Positions 46,571-60,700 of a stretch of 64,000 bases of DNA are shown piece by piece. The DNA lies in contig CM028925.1 in NCBI GenBank assembly GCA_016801845.1, positions 3,983,001 through 4,047,000 on the forward strand, read 5' to 3'. The DNA is from Polydactylus sextarius (taxonomy: Eukaryota > Chordata > Actinopteri > Polynemidae). Under the pieces are notes generated by a model. That model made no database searches and was not told the DNA's origin. It saw nothing but the letters and a program-made list of their open reading frames with translations. How positions within the stretch are numbered: position 1 is the stretch's first letter; each line of letters starts with the position of its first letter. The position numbers and the translations under genes were made by a program.

Positions 46571-48643
46571 ATGGATCCATCTCTATGTAGTTGTATCAGT
46601 GATTACACAGCTATCGACACTGTTACCTCCCTCTACACATCCTCTATGCATGTTACAGGTGAAGCCGGACACTCTTTTTTTCCACAGCATGTGAGCTCTG
46701 CTGTGGAAAAAAAGGTCAGTGAGAAGAGCAAACAGACGACGCTTTGCTATTTGGAAACATTTAATGACATGAGATTTTATGAGAGTAAACACTACACATA
46801 AATCTTAATCACTTATTAAACTGAATCTAATGAAACTTGATACACCTCTCTCTGTTTTTGTTCTGATGTTGGTATAAAAAGATAAAGTGAAATAAAGAAC
46901 GGTTTTCATTTCCTCATCAAACCTGCGTGAGATGACGGTGCCGCTCTACGTGTGACTTCTTTTGAACGCGTCGGTATTTCTGGTGTCTTTTGTCAACGCG
47001 GGTTTCAAATATCTTCCACGGGGCCGTGTAACCGAAATAACCATTGCCAAGAGTGATTAGATTTGCCGTCCGTGCCTCTGGAAGGTTAAAATCACCCGGA
47101 ATGCTCACTATGTCTGACAGAAATCCAGCTGTCGTTCTAACTGATCACACCTACTAATTAAATGACGTACTGTACACAGCTAATTATCCTCCGTCATATA
47201 GTTTAATATTAAAATATCCGAGATAAACTGATCTATCTATGTATGATGTTACTTGGCCAAAACAATAACAGTTACTGAGTTGTGAGTGAGTCAGCTGATG
47301 AATCCACCTGGAGCGACTCAAGACAACAAGATGCGATCATGTGACACCTGCTTGACAAGAAGTGATTCATGTTTTTCCACAAGAATGAATATGAACCACA
47401 AACCACATAAAAGTAACATGTTGCGTTGCCGGCCCTGTGTAGAGGAGCTCTCACTGTTAAATAATGTTTTTAGTTGTAAACGTCATATTGAGAAAAGTAC
47501 AGTGAATTTTGATCAGATTCATTCATGATGACCACACACACACAATCTCTCTATGTGATCATATAAAGAAAATGCTAGCGCTAAGTGCTAACGCTAATAT
47601 TAACGTGTCAGACTATCGACCACGGCCCCGTGATTTTCCAAAGAATATAGAATAAAATCATACCGATATGATGAAACATAAACATTAAATGTTGCACATG
47701 AATAACAGTTTGATCTAGAATGAGGTGATGAAGGCGTAGCCTTACTCTTTATCTTTCCAGGAAGTTAAATTTGGATGGTTTCTATTTATATGTAGAAACC
47801 ATTGGTTCCAAACTGGTTGGTCAACAGATGATGTGGCTGTTTATTTACGGATTAGTCATTTCTTTTTCTCGCTCCTCCGAAGTTACATGATTATGTTTTG
47901 GAAGCGGTGAAGTCACTCGATGGCTTGATAAAAAAAAAAAAAGAAGCTTAGATGAGTTCATGTTTGCATAACGCTGCATTATTAATCTGGGTTGAATACA
48001 GAATTGCCTCACTCCTGTGTTGTGTTACATCAGTTGGAGGTTGAAGACTTCACGTACGATTTCTACGTTTGTATTAATAATAAGTGCTAATCGATGATAA
48101 TTAGCTGCGTGATTCACATTCACCATCAATTCTCTGTGCTTTCTGAACTCTCCGACAATTAATCAAGACGAATCTACACAAGATCCAGACAAAGATCCTC
48201 ATTTCAACTTAGAAGGTGGATTCCAGTTTTCTCCAGAACAATTCACCAATGACACCATCTTTATTTTTAAACCCCCTGAGCTCTCAACAGTTCTGATCCG
48301 TCCTGCCACTAATTCCACTTTCCTCCAGACAGGCGTCAAAGACAAAGACAAGGACAAGGACTTGACTGCACTGACTTGTTGTTTCCTTGTGGCTTTTTAA
48401 CAACATTCCATGTTCCGAGCAGGAAAAACAGGCCCGGAAAACCATGACACATCTGTGCCTTTTTTCCAAAGCCTATCCTGTCCTGTCCTGTACTATCTGT
48501 CCGGAACAACAACAACAAGTCTGAGTCAGTGTATATTCAACAAAACTGAAGCACTCACATTTTCCATTTGGGCTTAGAAACTTCTTTGACTGATCGATCA
48601 TGGTTGAACCTGTTTTATGCTGCAGTGTGAGACAAATAATGCT

Positions 48644-48647
48644 CATT

Positions 48648-48678
<31 letters not shown>

Positions 48679-48680
48679 CT
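48644..48680. repeat. (ATC)n microsatellite
   Basis: About 12 trinucleotide units in the rcan1 intron. Confidence 0.9.
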
Positions 48681-51105
48681 GTCCTGGAAAACTGTGATCA
48701 CACATATTTAGGGGCTCTCAGCTTGAGTGGGCATGTGAAGCAGCATGGGAACTCTGCTGTTGTACTATACAACGGGGCACAATTCAGACCCCAATAAAAA
48801 GGCAACTAGGTGGCGCTTTTTATATCATGAGGTGTTAAAATGACTTTTCCAGCTATTTTTTTTTCCTCTCGCAAAAGAAGCAGAAGTGTCTGTGCAAAAC
48901 GCGGTGGATGTTTCCAACTAGAAGACACTCACAGAATTGAAAAAGTTGAGATTTCATTCAAGTCCTGATGACCTCATCTACTGTTACTGACTGGATGTTG
49001 TACTGCCGGAAAAAAAAAAAAAAAAAAACTCTGTGAAATTCGACTTAACCCGACTTTCCGGACCTACATCTGAGTTTTTTTTTTCCCGCTCTGTGACCTA
49101 AATCCATTCTTCCATGCTGGTCTATAAATGCCGTCAGCTTCCTGCACGTCGCTTCGGAAAACACTTTCACACTGCTTTGTTTTCCGTCTGTGACCCAACT
49201 TAAACCGTTTCCTGTTCGGGAAAATATCATCAGACTTCCTCCTGCTGTACGAGCAATTGAAGAAGAAGAACACATACAGAAAGAAACATAATACATACAT
49301 ATACAGACGTGTACCAGTGGTGGCGAAAGCATTTTTGGTAGCGGTTCCTTAAATATATCGAGTACATAGTGAGTAGCTAAATATTCCGATTCCGATTCAC
49401 AAGGTTCTGATTTGATCTCTTGATCGATAAATCTAGAGATATTTCAATTTCAGTGCCAGTTTTACTTGGATTTTTTTACAAAACTAAAGCTGCAAATCTT
49501 ACAACTATGAATGTTTTCATTCAAAATTGACCCCTACACATTTAATAAAAACACGGTTCCTTACACATTTTCAAAAAAATTCCAGATTTTTTTCACTGTA
49601 CACCGGAATCCCTCACACGTTTCCTGCGTCTTCCAAAAAGAAATTAAGAAGTGAGTTCACTGACCAGACGTTTCACTGGAAACGATAACGACGGGTCAAA
49701 TAATTGCAAGGTCGCGCACAATTTGGTGGGATAATAGTTGAGATAATGAGTAAATAGTTGTGATCACAACATTGCAAAATCCTGGAGGACAATGTAGCTG
49801 CAAAAGTCTAGAAAGACACTTATTTTTCCATACCCACATTTAATTTATTCACACTTGGAAACTACTAAAATCAAATTCTACACTTTTCAATGCTGCAACA
49901 TGAGCCCCAGAAGTCGATAGTACAACTCTACTCTGTCACACATCAAGTCCAAACCCCTTTGTAGATATCAGCAGACACTATCTCTCTCCTTCCAACTACA
50001 ACACATTCATTCCTCTACAGTGGGAAAAACCAGCACGAGTGTTTTCTTCATGATTTCCAGGAGCGTTCACACGCCCTCAGTGGGACGCTCCGTCTGTCCG
50101 ACAGATCACCTGATCCTCAACTCAAATCCTTTCAGATGCCCGGTGGAAAAAAAAAAAAAAAAATCAGCAGGATCACAAGAAGAAAGAAGAGTAACTTTTC
50201 ATCGCGTAACCTTTGCCCTCCTTTACCTTTTACATTATCATCAACGTAAGATGATAAAATGTTTATACCGAGAAATCTGAGTTTTCCACAGATGATACTT
50301 TGACATTAACTGTATACTTTTAAATTTATGCATTTTTTTAAAAGATAATTTTGTATAAGTTTCTTCTAAGGTCACTAACTTCTCAGCACAATTCACAATA
50401 AGAGTTTCCGGTAAAGATAAAATCATGCGTCAAAGTATTTCTTATTTCATGTTATGATTTAAAAATACATTAAAAATAAAGAACATTTTTAATGAAACCT
50501 AATGTTTCAATAAATCTAGAGAGCGCAGCGCTCAAGGCTAAATGACACATCATGACACATATCGTTCGAATTTATTCTGTATCTTGCTCAATAGTTCTTT
50601 GTGCTCGGATCATTTATTTGTTATAAATACTTATGACAGATGACCTGTGATTCATAAGTAACACACCCTGCCCACCGGTCGACAGCTTGGGAAAGCTGCG
50701 GCGATGCTAACGTAGCTTAGCAGCAACAGCTGTAGCAGATTAAAACTGTGAGTGAGCAGTTCTGAAAAAAAGAGTTTAGAAATATTTAACTGGAATTTAC
50801 TGAGGTGAGTCAGTCAACACTGTTGCACGGACACCTGGGTGAGAGACACCCGTAACTATGGCAACTGGACGGAATTCAGCTGGTATTAATATCTAAACAA
50901 TACATTCGTGGTCATTCATATTAAATAGAAAATCTACGTAATCCATCATAAACATAACATTTAGTGATGTCAGCAGAAGTACAGTAGAGTACTATGAAAT
51001 AAACATGTTTATGTTCTTAATGGTGTTTAAACTTAATGCAACAGACTCGTTTTTGCTGCTATTAAAAAGCAAGGTAATGTGCTTGACCTTTGACCCACAC
51101 ACCAC

Positions 51106-51209
<104 letters not shown>

Positions 51210-51647
51210 CACACAACCTTGTTATTTTCCAGATCTACTGTTCAGCAGAAGAAAGAAATGAAAGTCGTGTGACTGCACCAGTGTGATCACCTCCCACTGA
51301 TGCACTCTGTGCATCTGATGTCACTGCTGTGCCTCATCTGGTGGGTTAAAATTAAACATCTGAGGGGTTTTAGCAGGAAGTGTGAGTTGTTGTTGTTGTT
51401 GTTGACAGCTCAGTTAAGTATGAGTCTTCTTTCTTTCTTTCTTTCTTTGAGCTACTATCTCCACCTAGTGGTATAAATCCACATCATGACAATGCTCTGG
51501 CTCATGGAGATAAATACATCAGCCTGATTAGGATCTGGATGATTCAGTGTGACTTTGCACAATCACTACACCAACAGGCTCATAAACCAGACACCCACTT
51601 ATCCTGTAGATATTAAGATAAGTGTTGACACAGCAGCTTGTTCTTAC

Positions 51648-51792
51648 CCTCAGGCTGCCCTCATTGAACAGATCCTCTGGTACTTTACAGGCGATCAGGG
51701 CGTTGGGTAAATCTGTAAACTGGACATCTACCGTCGCCTCCTCCTCTCCGCCGTTTTCTGCCTGCTGCATCACGAATATGTAGTCGTTGTTT
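51648..51792 (-). CDS. rcan1: rcan1 alternative upstream first coding exon (long isoform)
   Basis: The exon runs from an acceptor (TTCAG before 51792) to the donor AGG/GTAAGA at 51648. The Met at 51770 starts MQQAENGGEEEATVDVQF, followed by TDLPNALIACKVPEDLF. This matches the acidic lead plus DLPSATIACHLD-type block of RCAN1 long isoforms. It ends in phase 0, so it splices to the exon at 39676, giving 213 aa. The frame is open upstream to the exon border, so a further 5' exon could add residues; the CpG-rich stretch at 52080-52330 is the likely promoter/5' exon. The intron to the common exon is about 12 kb and contains the other first exon. Confidence 0.9.
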
Positions 51793-52381
51793 CTGAACAC
51801 AAAGAATCGACAACAAGTCATCGAGGAAGCATTCTCAATCAATTATAACAAGATTTAACAAGCTAACCATCCACCACCCATGTCTTTTTGTGTCAGTTAT
51901 CAAAGTGGAAAACAGTACATTTCATGTCATACCTACCAACAAATGTGTGGACGTTAATTCATCATAAAGTCAAACTGCGCTGACAACGATGTTTTTTATT
52001 CGAGCAGCAAAGAGAAGTAAAATCTGTAAAGCTGCCCCGGACTGTATTAGCTACACAAGCTGCACTAAGCTGGCTAATTAGCGAGTTATGCTAACCCGGA
52101 AGTAGCTAAACGAGCGAAGCAGACGCTATTTACGTCGTGTTCTTCTTTCGGTTGGCTTTGGGTGAAGACGGGTCATTTAGCAGCAGGCGTTGTCGCACTA
52201 AGACACGACATAATGTTTTCGAGTGTTAAAATGTAAATAAATCAAGTCGGGTATTTTTGCTAGCACAGCGCAGAGGACGGGGTGATGACGTCAGACAGAA
52301 GCTGATACGTACTTCCGGTGGTGAACTAATCCGCTCTGCCCCAGCAAAAAACAATGATTAGGTCAAACAGCTGTCAAAAGC

Positions 52382-52425
<44 letters not shown>

Positions 52426-52497
52426 CCGGAGCAAATGCACGTGTTTAAATGATGTGATTATTTTAGTATTATTGACCACGTGGTAAATTCTAAAATA

Positions 52498-52535
52498 AGG
52501 GTTAGGGTTAGGGTTAGGCTTAACCCTAACCCTAA
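52498..52535. repeat. Interstitial telomeric repeat, head-to-head
   Basis: Three TTAGGG units (52498-52518) run directly into an inverted TTAACCCTAACCCTAA (52520-52535). It lies between the rcan1 5' end and clic6, close to a (GT)n tract at 52391-52420. Confidence 0.85.
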
Positions 52536-53176
52536 TCCTGACCCCCAAATAATCCCTAGTTATTGAAATCACCAATAAATCTTGATATTTTCATAAACTT
52601 TTATTGTTTGTACTAAACTAGCACTACTATCACTTTCTGTGCGAGGCTTGAATCAAAAGTGTTCCCCCTTGTGGTGACTTCTACTTGTTACAGATGTTGA
52701 CAATGAGTTGTCTCATTGAAGTAAAATAATTCTCTGTCCACTGATCTTGCACATTATCCCTAAATTGTGATATATTTTCAAAAGAGCTACCAAAACTACA
52801 AATATTCCTCAAATTGTCAGAAAACATGAAGCCCGGTACAATAAAAAATAATTGACATCTATGTCTACTTAATAGAAATTTTAAGGTAAGAAACACTTTG
52901 GACAAGAAATGTTAAACGTTAAACCAACAACAGTAGTTTAGTATCATGTACTCCAACTCAATTACTTACTTGGTAAGTACAAGTAAGTCTGAAATTTGGA
53001 GTTTATCCACAACTCTATGTGCTTCTGTTAATTTCTACCAAAAGTATGTCCACTTTATGTAATGGTAAATGTGTGTGTCTGTGTTTAAGGAACTTCACCT
53101 CAAGTGGTGCTGGTCCCTGGGTGGCAGAGGGGTTTAAGCTCCTGGTCATGTGGGGATCAGCCTCCACTTAATCCTC

Positions 53177-53177
<1 letters not shown>

Positions 53178-53211
<34 letters not shown>
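53178..53211. repeat. (GA)n microsatellite
   Basis: About 17 GA units, upstream of clic6. Confidence 0.95.
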
Positions 53212-53219
<8 letters not shown>

Positions 53220-53761
53220 GGAGGGAAACATTGTATATATTGATGGGTAGCTGCGCTTAAGGTGCAGTAGAGATTTGAAAGCCCTATAGGTATAACGAGG
53301 GAATAATAAGACCGTATACATACAAACCCTCAACCTGGATGCCTGGGTAATACTCATCTATTTCATAATCTCTTGAGTCAAAATTGCAGAATCCAGACTT
53401 TCACGACGTCGCCTGCAACTTTGGAGTTTCTCGGACAGCTTTCACAAACTTTGTGAATGCAAGTGAGTTTTTAAAAGAAAAAAAAAAGAATCACAGAGCC
53501 ATCTTGGATCCTGTTCTGGACAACTTGATTCTTCTGAAAATCATCTTCTACATAGCAACTTGGGAGCGATTCCAGGATTTTAGTTCACTTGTGACTTACT
53601 TTGAAACCCACTGTAAGTTATTTGGACTTACTGTGAGAAGTGGAGCCATTTTACAATTTTACTACTTAAAAAAAAACCATCATTGGACTTTCCTGGAATA
53701 TTACGACAATTCCATAAACTGAGTAAGTGTCCCATCTTTTCCTCACTCTGTCGACTTTCTC

Positions 53762-56700
53762 ATGGCTCAATCACGCTCCTGCCCAAACCCAGACCTATCA
53801 AGTACCTCCATTGTCCTTGGGCCACTAAATATTTGTTCAGATCTGGATACCCAGAGAGAACGAGCGGGTGAGGAGAGGGAAGAGGAAGATGAGGAGGTAG
53901 AGCTAGCTGAGGAGGTAGGTGAGGACGTTTGGATGATGTCTGAGGCAGGAGAGAGAGAAGCTGATGGAGACAGCACAGAGCAGGGTGAAAGAGAGGATGT
54001 GAAAATTATACAAGTGGATCTGTTAGCAAATGGAGCTATAACAGAGGGGGAGGGAGGATGTGAAACAATGGGAGACAATGAGGAGGGTGCAGTAAAACTG
54101 GACAATGAAGAGCACCAACAGACTGATGAACAAACTAGAGAGAAAGAGGGTACAGACGAGGAAGAGGCAGAGTCAACAGACACAAAGACAATGACTGAAT
54201 GTCCATATGACTTTTCTGCATTGACACTGGTTGAAGAGGATCAAGAGCAAATGTTAGAGAGAATTGGAGAAAATGAATCAGACAGAGGACATGAAGATGA
54301 TAAACAAGGAGCACTAATGGAAACTTCAGCAGAAGAAAGGAAGGAAAAATTTCATGAAGGAGACAAACAGTTAGAAGAACACCAGATAGAGTCCACAACT
54401 GATGATGCTGAGAGTATTCAAGAGTCAAGTTTTCTGGCAGAGGAGTGTGTAAAGCAGACACAGTTGTCTACTGAAGACACAAATGAAGCAGAACTTCTTG
54501 TCACCAATAGTGAAGTGACAGAAACCACTGAGGTCATAGTTACAGATGTGATCTCAGATGTTACCACAGGGGCAGGGGAAGATGAACAAGGCAACATTCA
54601 ACATGATCAATGCCAAACTTCAATTGTTAGCAACAGTGTGGTGGACGATCAGGCCAACCAATTAACCAATGAGAATCAAGATGAAAAGGAAAACACAGAA
54701 AAGGAGAACATCCCTGAATGCAGCAAACAGGAAGTTGAGCTACCTAATAATATCATGTCACAACAGAAGGATTTGACAGAGGAAAACATTGAAGATGATG
54801 GAACCAAGGATCTCACGACAGATACAATGTCGACTTCTAATGATGTTCCAGACATGGGTGGTGAAGCTGATCTAAAGGCAGAGCAGCAGAAGTTGTCATT
54901 TACACCTTCTGAAGAACAGCCACATACAGAAGGAGGAATTGAAGAAAAATGTTTGGGAGAGATCAAACAGATGGATCAAGAGGAAGAGCAAGTACAACTG
55001 GCTGGACTTAATGATCTATGTGAGGGCGTAACAACTATTGAAGAGAAGGGGAAGACAGATGATTTTTTTGAAAGAGGAAGAGATGATGAAGAAATGCAGA
55101 AAGAATCTATTAAACAGTTTGAAAATCAGGACATGGTAGGTCCTCCAGAACCAGAAACTCTGTGCGCAGATGATGTTACACAGCAAAATGTGGATCCAGT
55201 GGAAGAGGCTTTTGAACTAGAGGAAGGAGATAAAGTTGTACTGAACCAGCCAGGAAGTGAGGTCACATCTATCGAGAATGAGTCCTCAACACAACTTGGT
55301 GGTGAATTAGTGAAGGTGGAAGAACATCCCTCACAGCCTCTCAGAGAAGAAGGGGCAGATGTAGGGGATGACTTCAGAGAACAGCCAAGAGAGAGGGACC
55401 TTCCCATTGTAGAGAATATAATGGAGGTAGGTCCAGCAGTGGAAACAGTGGTGGGAGAGGTAGAGATGGCAGAAGAGCCTGTGACTGTTTTAGATGATGA
55501 GTATGAAGAAAATGAGGAGAAACAGGCCACTGAACTTGATGAACAAATGCTTGCCACCATTACAACTCTTTCTGAAGATGCCATAAAAGTAACAAAGGAT
55601 AAAGAGTGTCAAGAGCTAGCAGCTGATAAGGTTGAACTCAATAAAGACAAGGATGAGATGAATATAAATGGAAAAGTTAAAGAATTGATGCAAGCAATGG
55701 ATAATGGAACCATGTGTCCTGAGTCACAACCAGTCAAGAAAGAAGGATGGGTGAGAACTGTGTCACTAAGAAGAAAGGACAATGACTGGATTAAAAATAA
55801 TCAACCTGAGGAACAGAAAGCACCAGAAGTGAAAGACTGGAAGAAAGACGTAAAGTCTGTGAAAAAAGACACTTCGGAAACTGAAAGGGGAAGGAAGGAA
55901 TGGGTGAAGAAGGAAACGGCACCAGCAGAGACGAGCAGGGACGATTGGCTGAAGGAGCTGAAGTCGGTCATCAAAGATGATTCCCTGCCCAAAAAAAAAG
56001 ATGAGCAGGTGAAAAGAAAGCGAGTCGTGCTGTTGGAGGATGGCCACTCATACATCCCCCAGCGGGAGGAGTTGAATGAGAAGGGGAGAGAGGAAGTGAG
56101 GCTGATTTCCCACAAGAAAGTGGGGAGTCCTTTGGCCCCTCTGCGCAGAAACAGCAGAACCCTCCAGGACTATAAGATCTCACTCTATGTCAAGGTAATT
56201 ATTCTTGTGAACACACACACACTCTACATTAATTGTATGTCCTTGACTCAACTCAGTATATGGTGACAACTGAGGGTCTTTCATAATGATCCAAGCACTA
56301 CAACGAAGCCTTGTAGAGCTTTAACCCTTAAATTCCACAATGAAACTCAACTCAGAACACAGTTTACAACAATTTGAAATGATCCACAGAATGAAAAGGC
56401 CACTATATGCAACAGAGGTACCAGTAGTCAAGGTTGAACATTGATCAGATTTTGCAACAGCAACATTCAAGATAATAAAGCATTTCATTGCATAAGCTGG
56501 TCAAATAGCACAGTTTTGGTAGTTTGTTACTCAAATGCTGTAATACTACTGTGTACCGTGCATTATAATAACATTTAATAATGTTCTAGTATTGCCAAGT
56601 TCTATCTGTTAGTATTAAAGATCACTTTGCAGTCTTTATCTGTCTGATGAACATTTAAGTTCAGTTGATGTCTGCAGGACATGCAGACTGCATTATACAA

Positions 56701-57733
56701 ACAGGATAAATTAGCAAGATAAAATGCTCTAGAGTGGTGCAGTTTGGTCCACTGTTGAGTCAAATCATTTTGGCTTTGGTTGTATGGACATTAGGCCAGG
56801 CCTTGCAAAGCAACACAATTCAAGACAAAGATTGTGTGTGAGATAGAAAGGGCAAGTGAGGAAGACAGCCGATCTTGATCTGCTTACCTTATCCCATTAA
56901 GACAGTGATATCCTAATCCGTCTGGCATGGTAGCCTACATCAGGGCACGCATGCAATTCTAAAAGTAGTGGACAGAATAATAGGAACACACTGTGCTGTT
57001 TCACAAAGATAATATTCTTGTTAGAAGCTTGACCTCTGATGTCTATTATTGTCAGTTTTTTCCCACCTATTCTCAACATGTTCATGCTTACAACAGCACA
57101 CATCCTGTATCCATACACGTACACAAAGGTTTTGCTCTCTGATTTAGCAGCACATTCCTCAGTGAGGTGAGAATAAAAGAGGGCAACCATCTGAGAGCCA
57201 GGAGAGAGGTTTAATGCCAAGAAAAAATGTACTAATATCTGAGGGCTACTTCACACATACACACAACAAGCTTGTTCTCTGTGGGAGTTCACATTCAAAC
57301 AATAGCTTTCTTTGTCGGGGGCTCTGTTGGCAGCACAGACTGAGGTAGATGGAAATATTATGGAGAGGTTCAAGCATACTTCTGCATCGTTAGGCTCAGT
57401 GGTTCTTGAGGCACACACTTTAGACTGGCTTTAGTCCCCTCCACTGCATTAATGGGCGAACTAGTCAACATGTAGGAATTTCTCACGTCTTTTAATAAAC
57501 CAAATGATGCACTTGTATTGACGTACAAAGACTTTTGTGCCATTGTTTTACATGTGTTGCTGTACAGAAGTGCTATGTTGCTGCCAGTAGCATGCAGAGA
57601 TAATCTCTACATTCTCACTCTGCAAGCTGATTAGCCTGCTGTTTGTTGCTGAGAGCTCTGGGCAAAGTGCTGCTGGAAACAACACCTACTCACTTCAAAA
57701 TAAATATCGCATTTACATTTTGCATTTGAAAAT

Positions 57734-57778
<45 letters not shown>

Positions 57779-60700
57779 GTATGTATATGTATATAAAGAT
57801 AATATTGGATCATTATTCAAATCAGATCTGTTCCAGTAAGTTACTCCACAGTTGATCCTTTGAGCTACAGTCTTAACCCTCTACCAGGCCCCTGAAATTC
57901 AGTTTTGAAAGGAGATAGAAAACAGCATGTTGTTAAGAAAGAACCAAAACAATGGAACCAATCGATTAAGATGTACAATGTGAAATGGTGCAAAAGCTAG
58001 AAACTGTCAAACGCAAGCAAAAGAAAAAAAAAGGTTGGAGTATCTCTGTGATTTGTTCATGAATGATGGTAGGATGGAGCGAGAGCTTAAGACGACTGTT
58101 GTGGTGAAGCAGAAGTTGCTATGATGTTGCTATGGTCATGATATTTCAGTTGTTCCACCAAACAACCACATGTTCCACATGTTACTCCATCCTGACCAGA
58201 TAGCAAAATCATTACGGGACAAATTTGGCCCAAGTTTTCAAAGGGTTGCATGGCCCTATATGGCCCAAATTAGGGGTGCAGAAGAAAAAAACAAAACTTG
58301 TCCAAAACCAATTATGGACCTGCAAAATATAGTTATTAACTGTCCCAAAAAGAGTCCAAAATCCACCATAGTCACATCAAAAGTCTTCACCTTGTTTACT
58401 TTTACTTTTTAAGTAGTGTGGTAAACCATAGTCAAACCACAGACCTTCACTCTGCTTCCTGTCTGACTAAATAAATCCAAAAATGTCAAACGTCGTCAGA
58501 CAGACCACAATCTTTGCTATCTGGGTGGGCTTGTCATCACACAAAACAATCATGATTAGTTTCCTCTATCTAGTGACTGAACACTGATAAGATCATCAGT
58601 CCAATATAATGTCACTGAGACTGCTGAATAAAACAGCTGCAGATTTAAAATACAATTTAACAAATCATAATCTGCCCAAATAACAGAAAACAAGAGACGT
58701 CTCAGCAGCTGCTTGTGGGTGTGACAAAGATCTTTCCATCCCTGTTGTCCCACACATACACACTTACTCTTGTGTGTGTGTGTGTGTGTTGGAGATTCCA
58801 TTGCCACCCACTCCTCTACAAAATGAAGAAACTCCGTTCTCTGCCTTCAAACTTCTCAAAAAACGTACCTCTAAATTGTTAAATTACAATATTTTCTGAA
58901 AAGAAACACCAGTAAAGGGGAATCAGTGCATAATTGGCACCAATCCAATGTGTAACACACCAGAGACACACACTTTAGATGTTAATGTGACAAAGAGGGA
59001 CTGTGTGTGGAGGACACGCTGACATACCAGAGAATAAAAACAACCAGTCCAGATGATCAACAGCCAGACACACACTGTACTGCTCCACATCATCATGCCT
59101 TCACTGGAAGATGATACATCTGGATTAACCATGGATTATACTACACTACAGTAGGGGAAAACTTTTTTTGTGGCACTGGGATAAAACACTATCTGTTGAG
59201 ATTTCATGTAATTTTTTAGACCAATTTTAATGTTGACCTGGACTGTTCATTATGTCCTGGTATGACAGTGCAGTCAAAAAACTTGGCTTCCCGACCATTG
59301 AGTTGTTTGTAAAGGTAAGTGATTTTGTTGATTGATGACAGGTTTAGTGATTTAACTGTAACTAAAAAGACATGACTTGTAACCATGACTAAAATGAACT
59401 GGTGCAAATTCAGTTACTTTTCTATAAACATACATTCTTTACTTTCTGCTGATAAAAAATAATAAAATTTAGCTCAGGTAACTAAATGAAATCAGTTTGA
59501 TGACTCAATATCAAACTGGTTGGTGTGACTTCACAGTCACACCAACAATATATCACGGCTAAATTCCCAGCATGCATTTGATGTGTTATTTTGTTCCTGT
59601 TCGATCTAAATAATATAATGTGTGTGTGTGTGTGTGTGTGTGCAGGCTGGAAGTGATGGAGAGAGCATTGGCAATTGCCCGTTCTCCCAGAGGCTCTTTA
59701 TGATCCTTTGGCTTAAAGGAGTCATCTTCAACGTCACCACTGTCGATCTCAAAAGGTAAAATGTTAGACACACTTAAACTCGTGTTCCTGCTGTAAGGCA
59801 TGAAGCAAAGGTGGGTCAAGGTCAAGTCAAGTCAAACTTTTTGTTGCTACCATGTAGATACCAGAGACAGAAGCTGTGTGTCAAAGTTAAATACTGCATT
59901 TTGTGTCTCGTGTCGTTCAGGAAGCCTGCGGACCTGCAGGACCTCGCTCCAGGAACCAATCCTCCTTTTGTGACTTTCAATGGCGAGGTCAAGGTTGACG
60001 TCAACATGATAGAGGAGTTCCTGGAGGAGAAACTGACCCCTCCATGGTACAGAAACGCATATTTACGAGCAAATAATAGACCAGAGGAATTTCTTGGGTC
60101 TTTCACTGAGGTTACAAAAAATAAATAAATTAAAAAACGGTAAGCTTATGAGCCTTCCACCACGTTTAGGTGAAGATTTACAAAGGCAGGTCCAAAGACT
60201 TCCAGGTACATCAAACTGAGATGTCAGGCAAGATCAGAAACTGTATATCTTATCTAGTCTGGAAACACCAGAAGGAGGATCTGAAAATGGCTGCATTTAT
60301 GCATCTCTACTTGTAACATTGGCTACTTTTGTCTGGTTGATTTACCTCCAAGCCATCCATCAAGCAATGTAGCTCAACTTCACTGATTCAGTATTAAAAA
60401 CTCATATAATATTTAATCAACTGTTCAAACTAATAGCACATCAGGACATGTTGGTACGGTACACAAAAATAGCAATATAACTGACTTCTCTTCGTCTTTA
60501 ACAACAGCTACCCCAGACTGGCTCCCAGACATCCCGAAGCCAACACAGCTGGCATCGACGTGTTCGCCAAGTTCTCAGCTTATATCAAAAACCCGAGAAA
60601 AGACACCAACGACGGTAGGTGGAGGATGAGGGTTAGGGTGAGACAGAACAGCTTGTAAAGATGTACAGATAAATACTTTTGGTGTGGTTGAAGTCAGAGG

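Noticed and set aside
53384..53722. 112-aa ORF upstream of clic6
   Set aside because: No motif; probably promoter or 5' UTR sequence.
55126..55584. 152-aa Ser-rich minus-strand ORF
   Set aside because: Antisense shadow of the Glu-rich clic6 exon.
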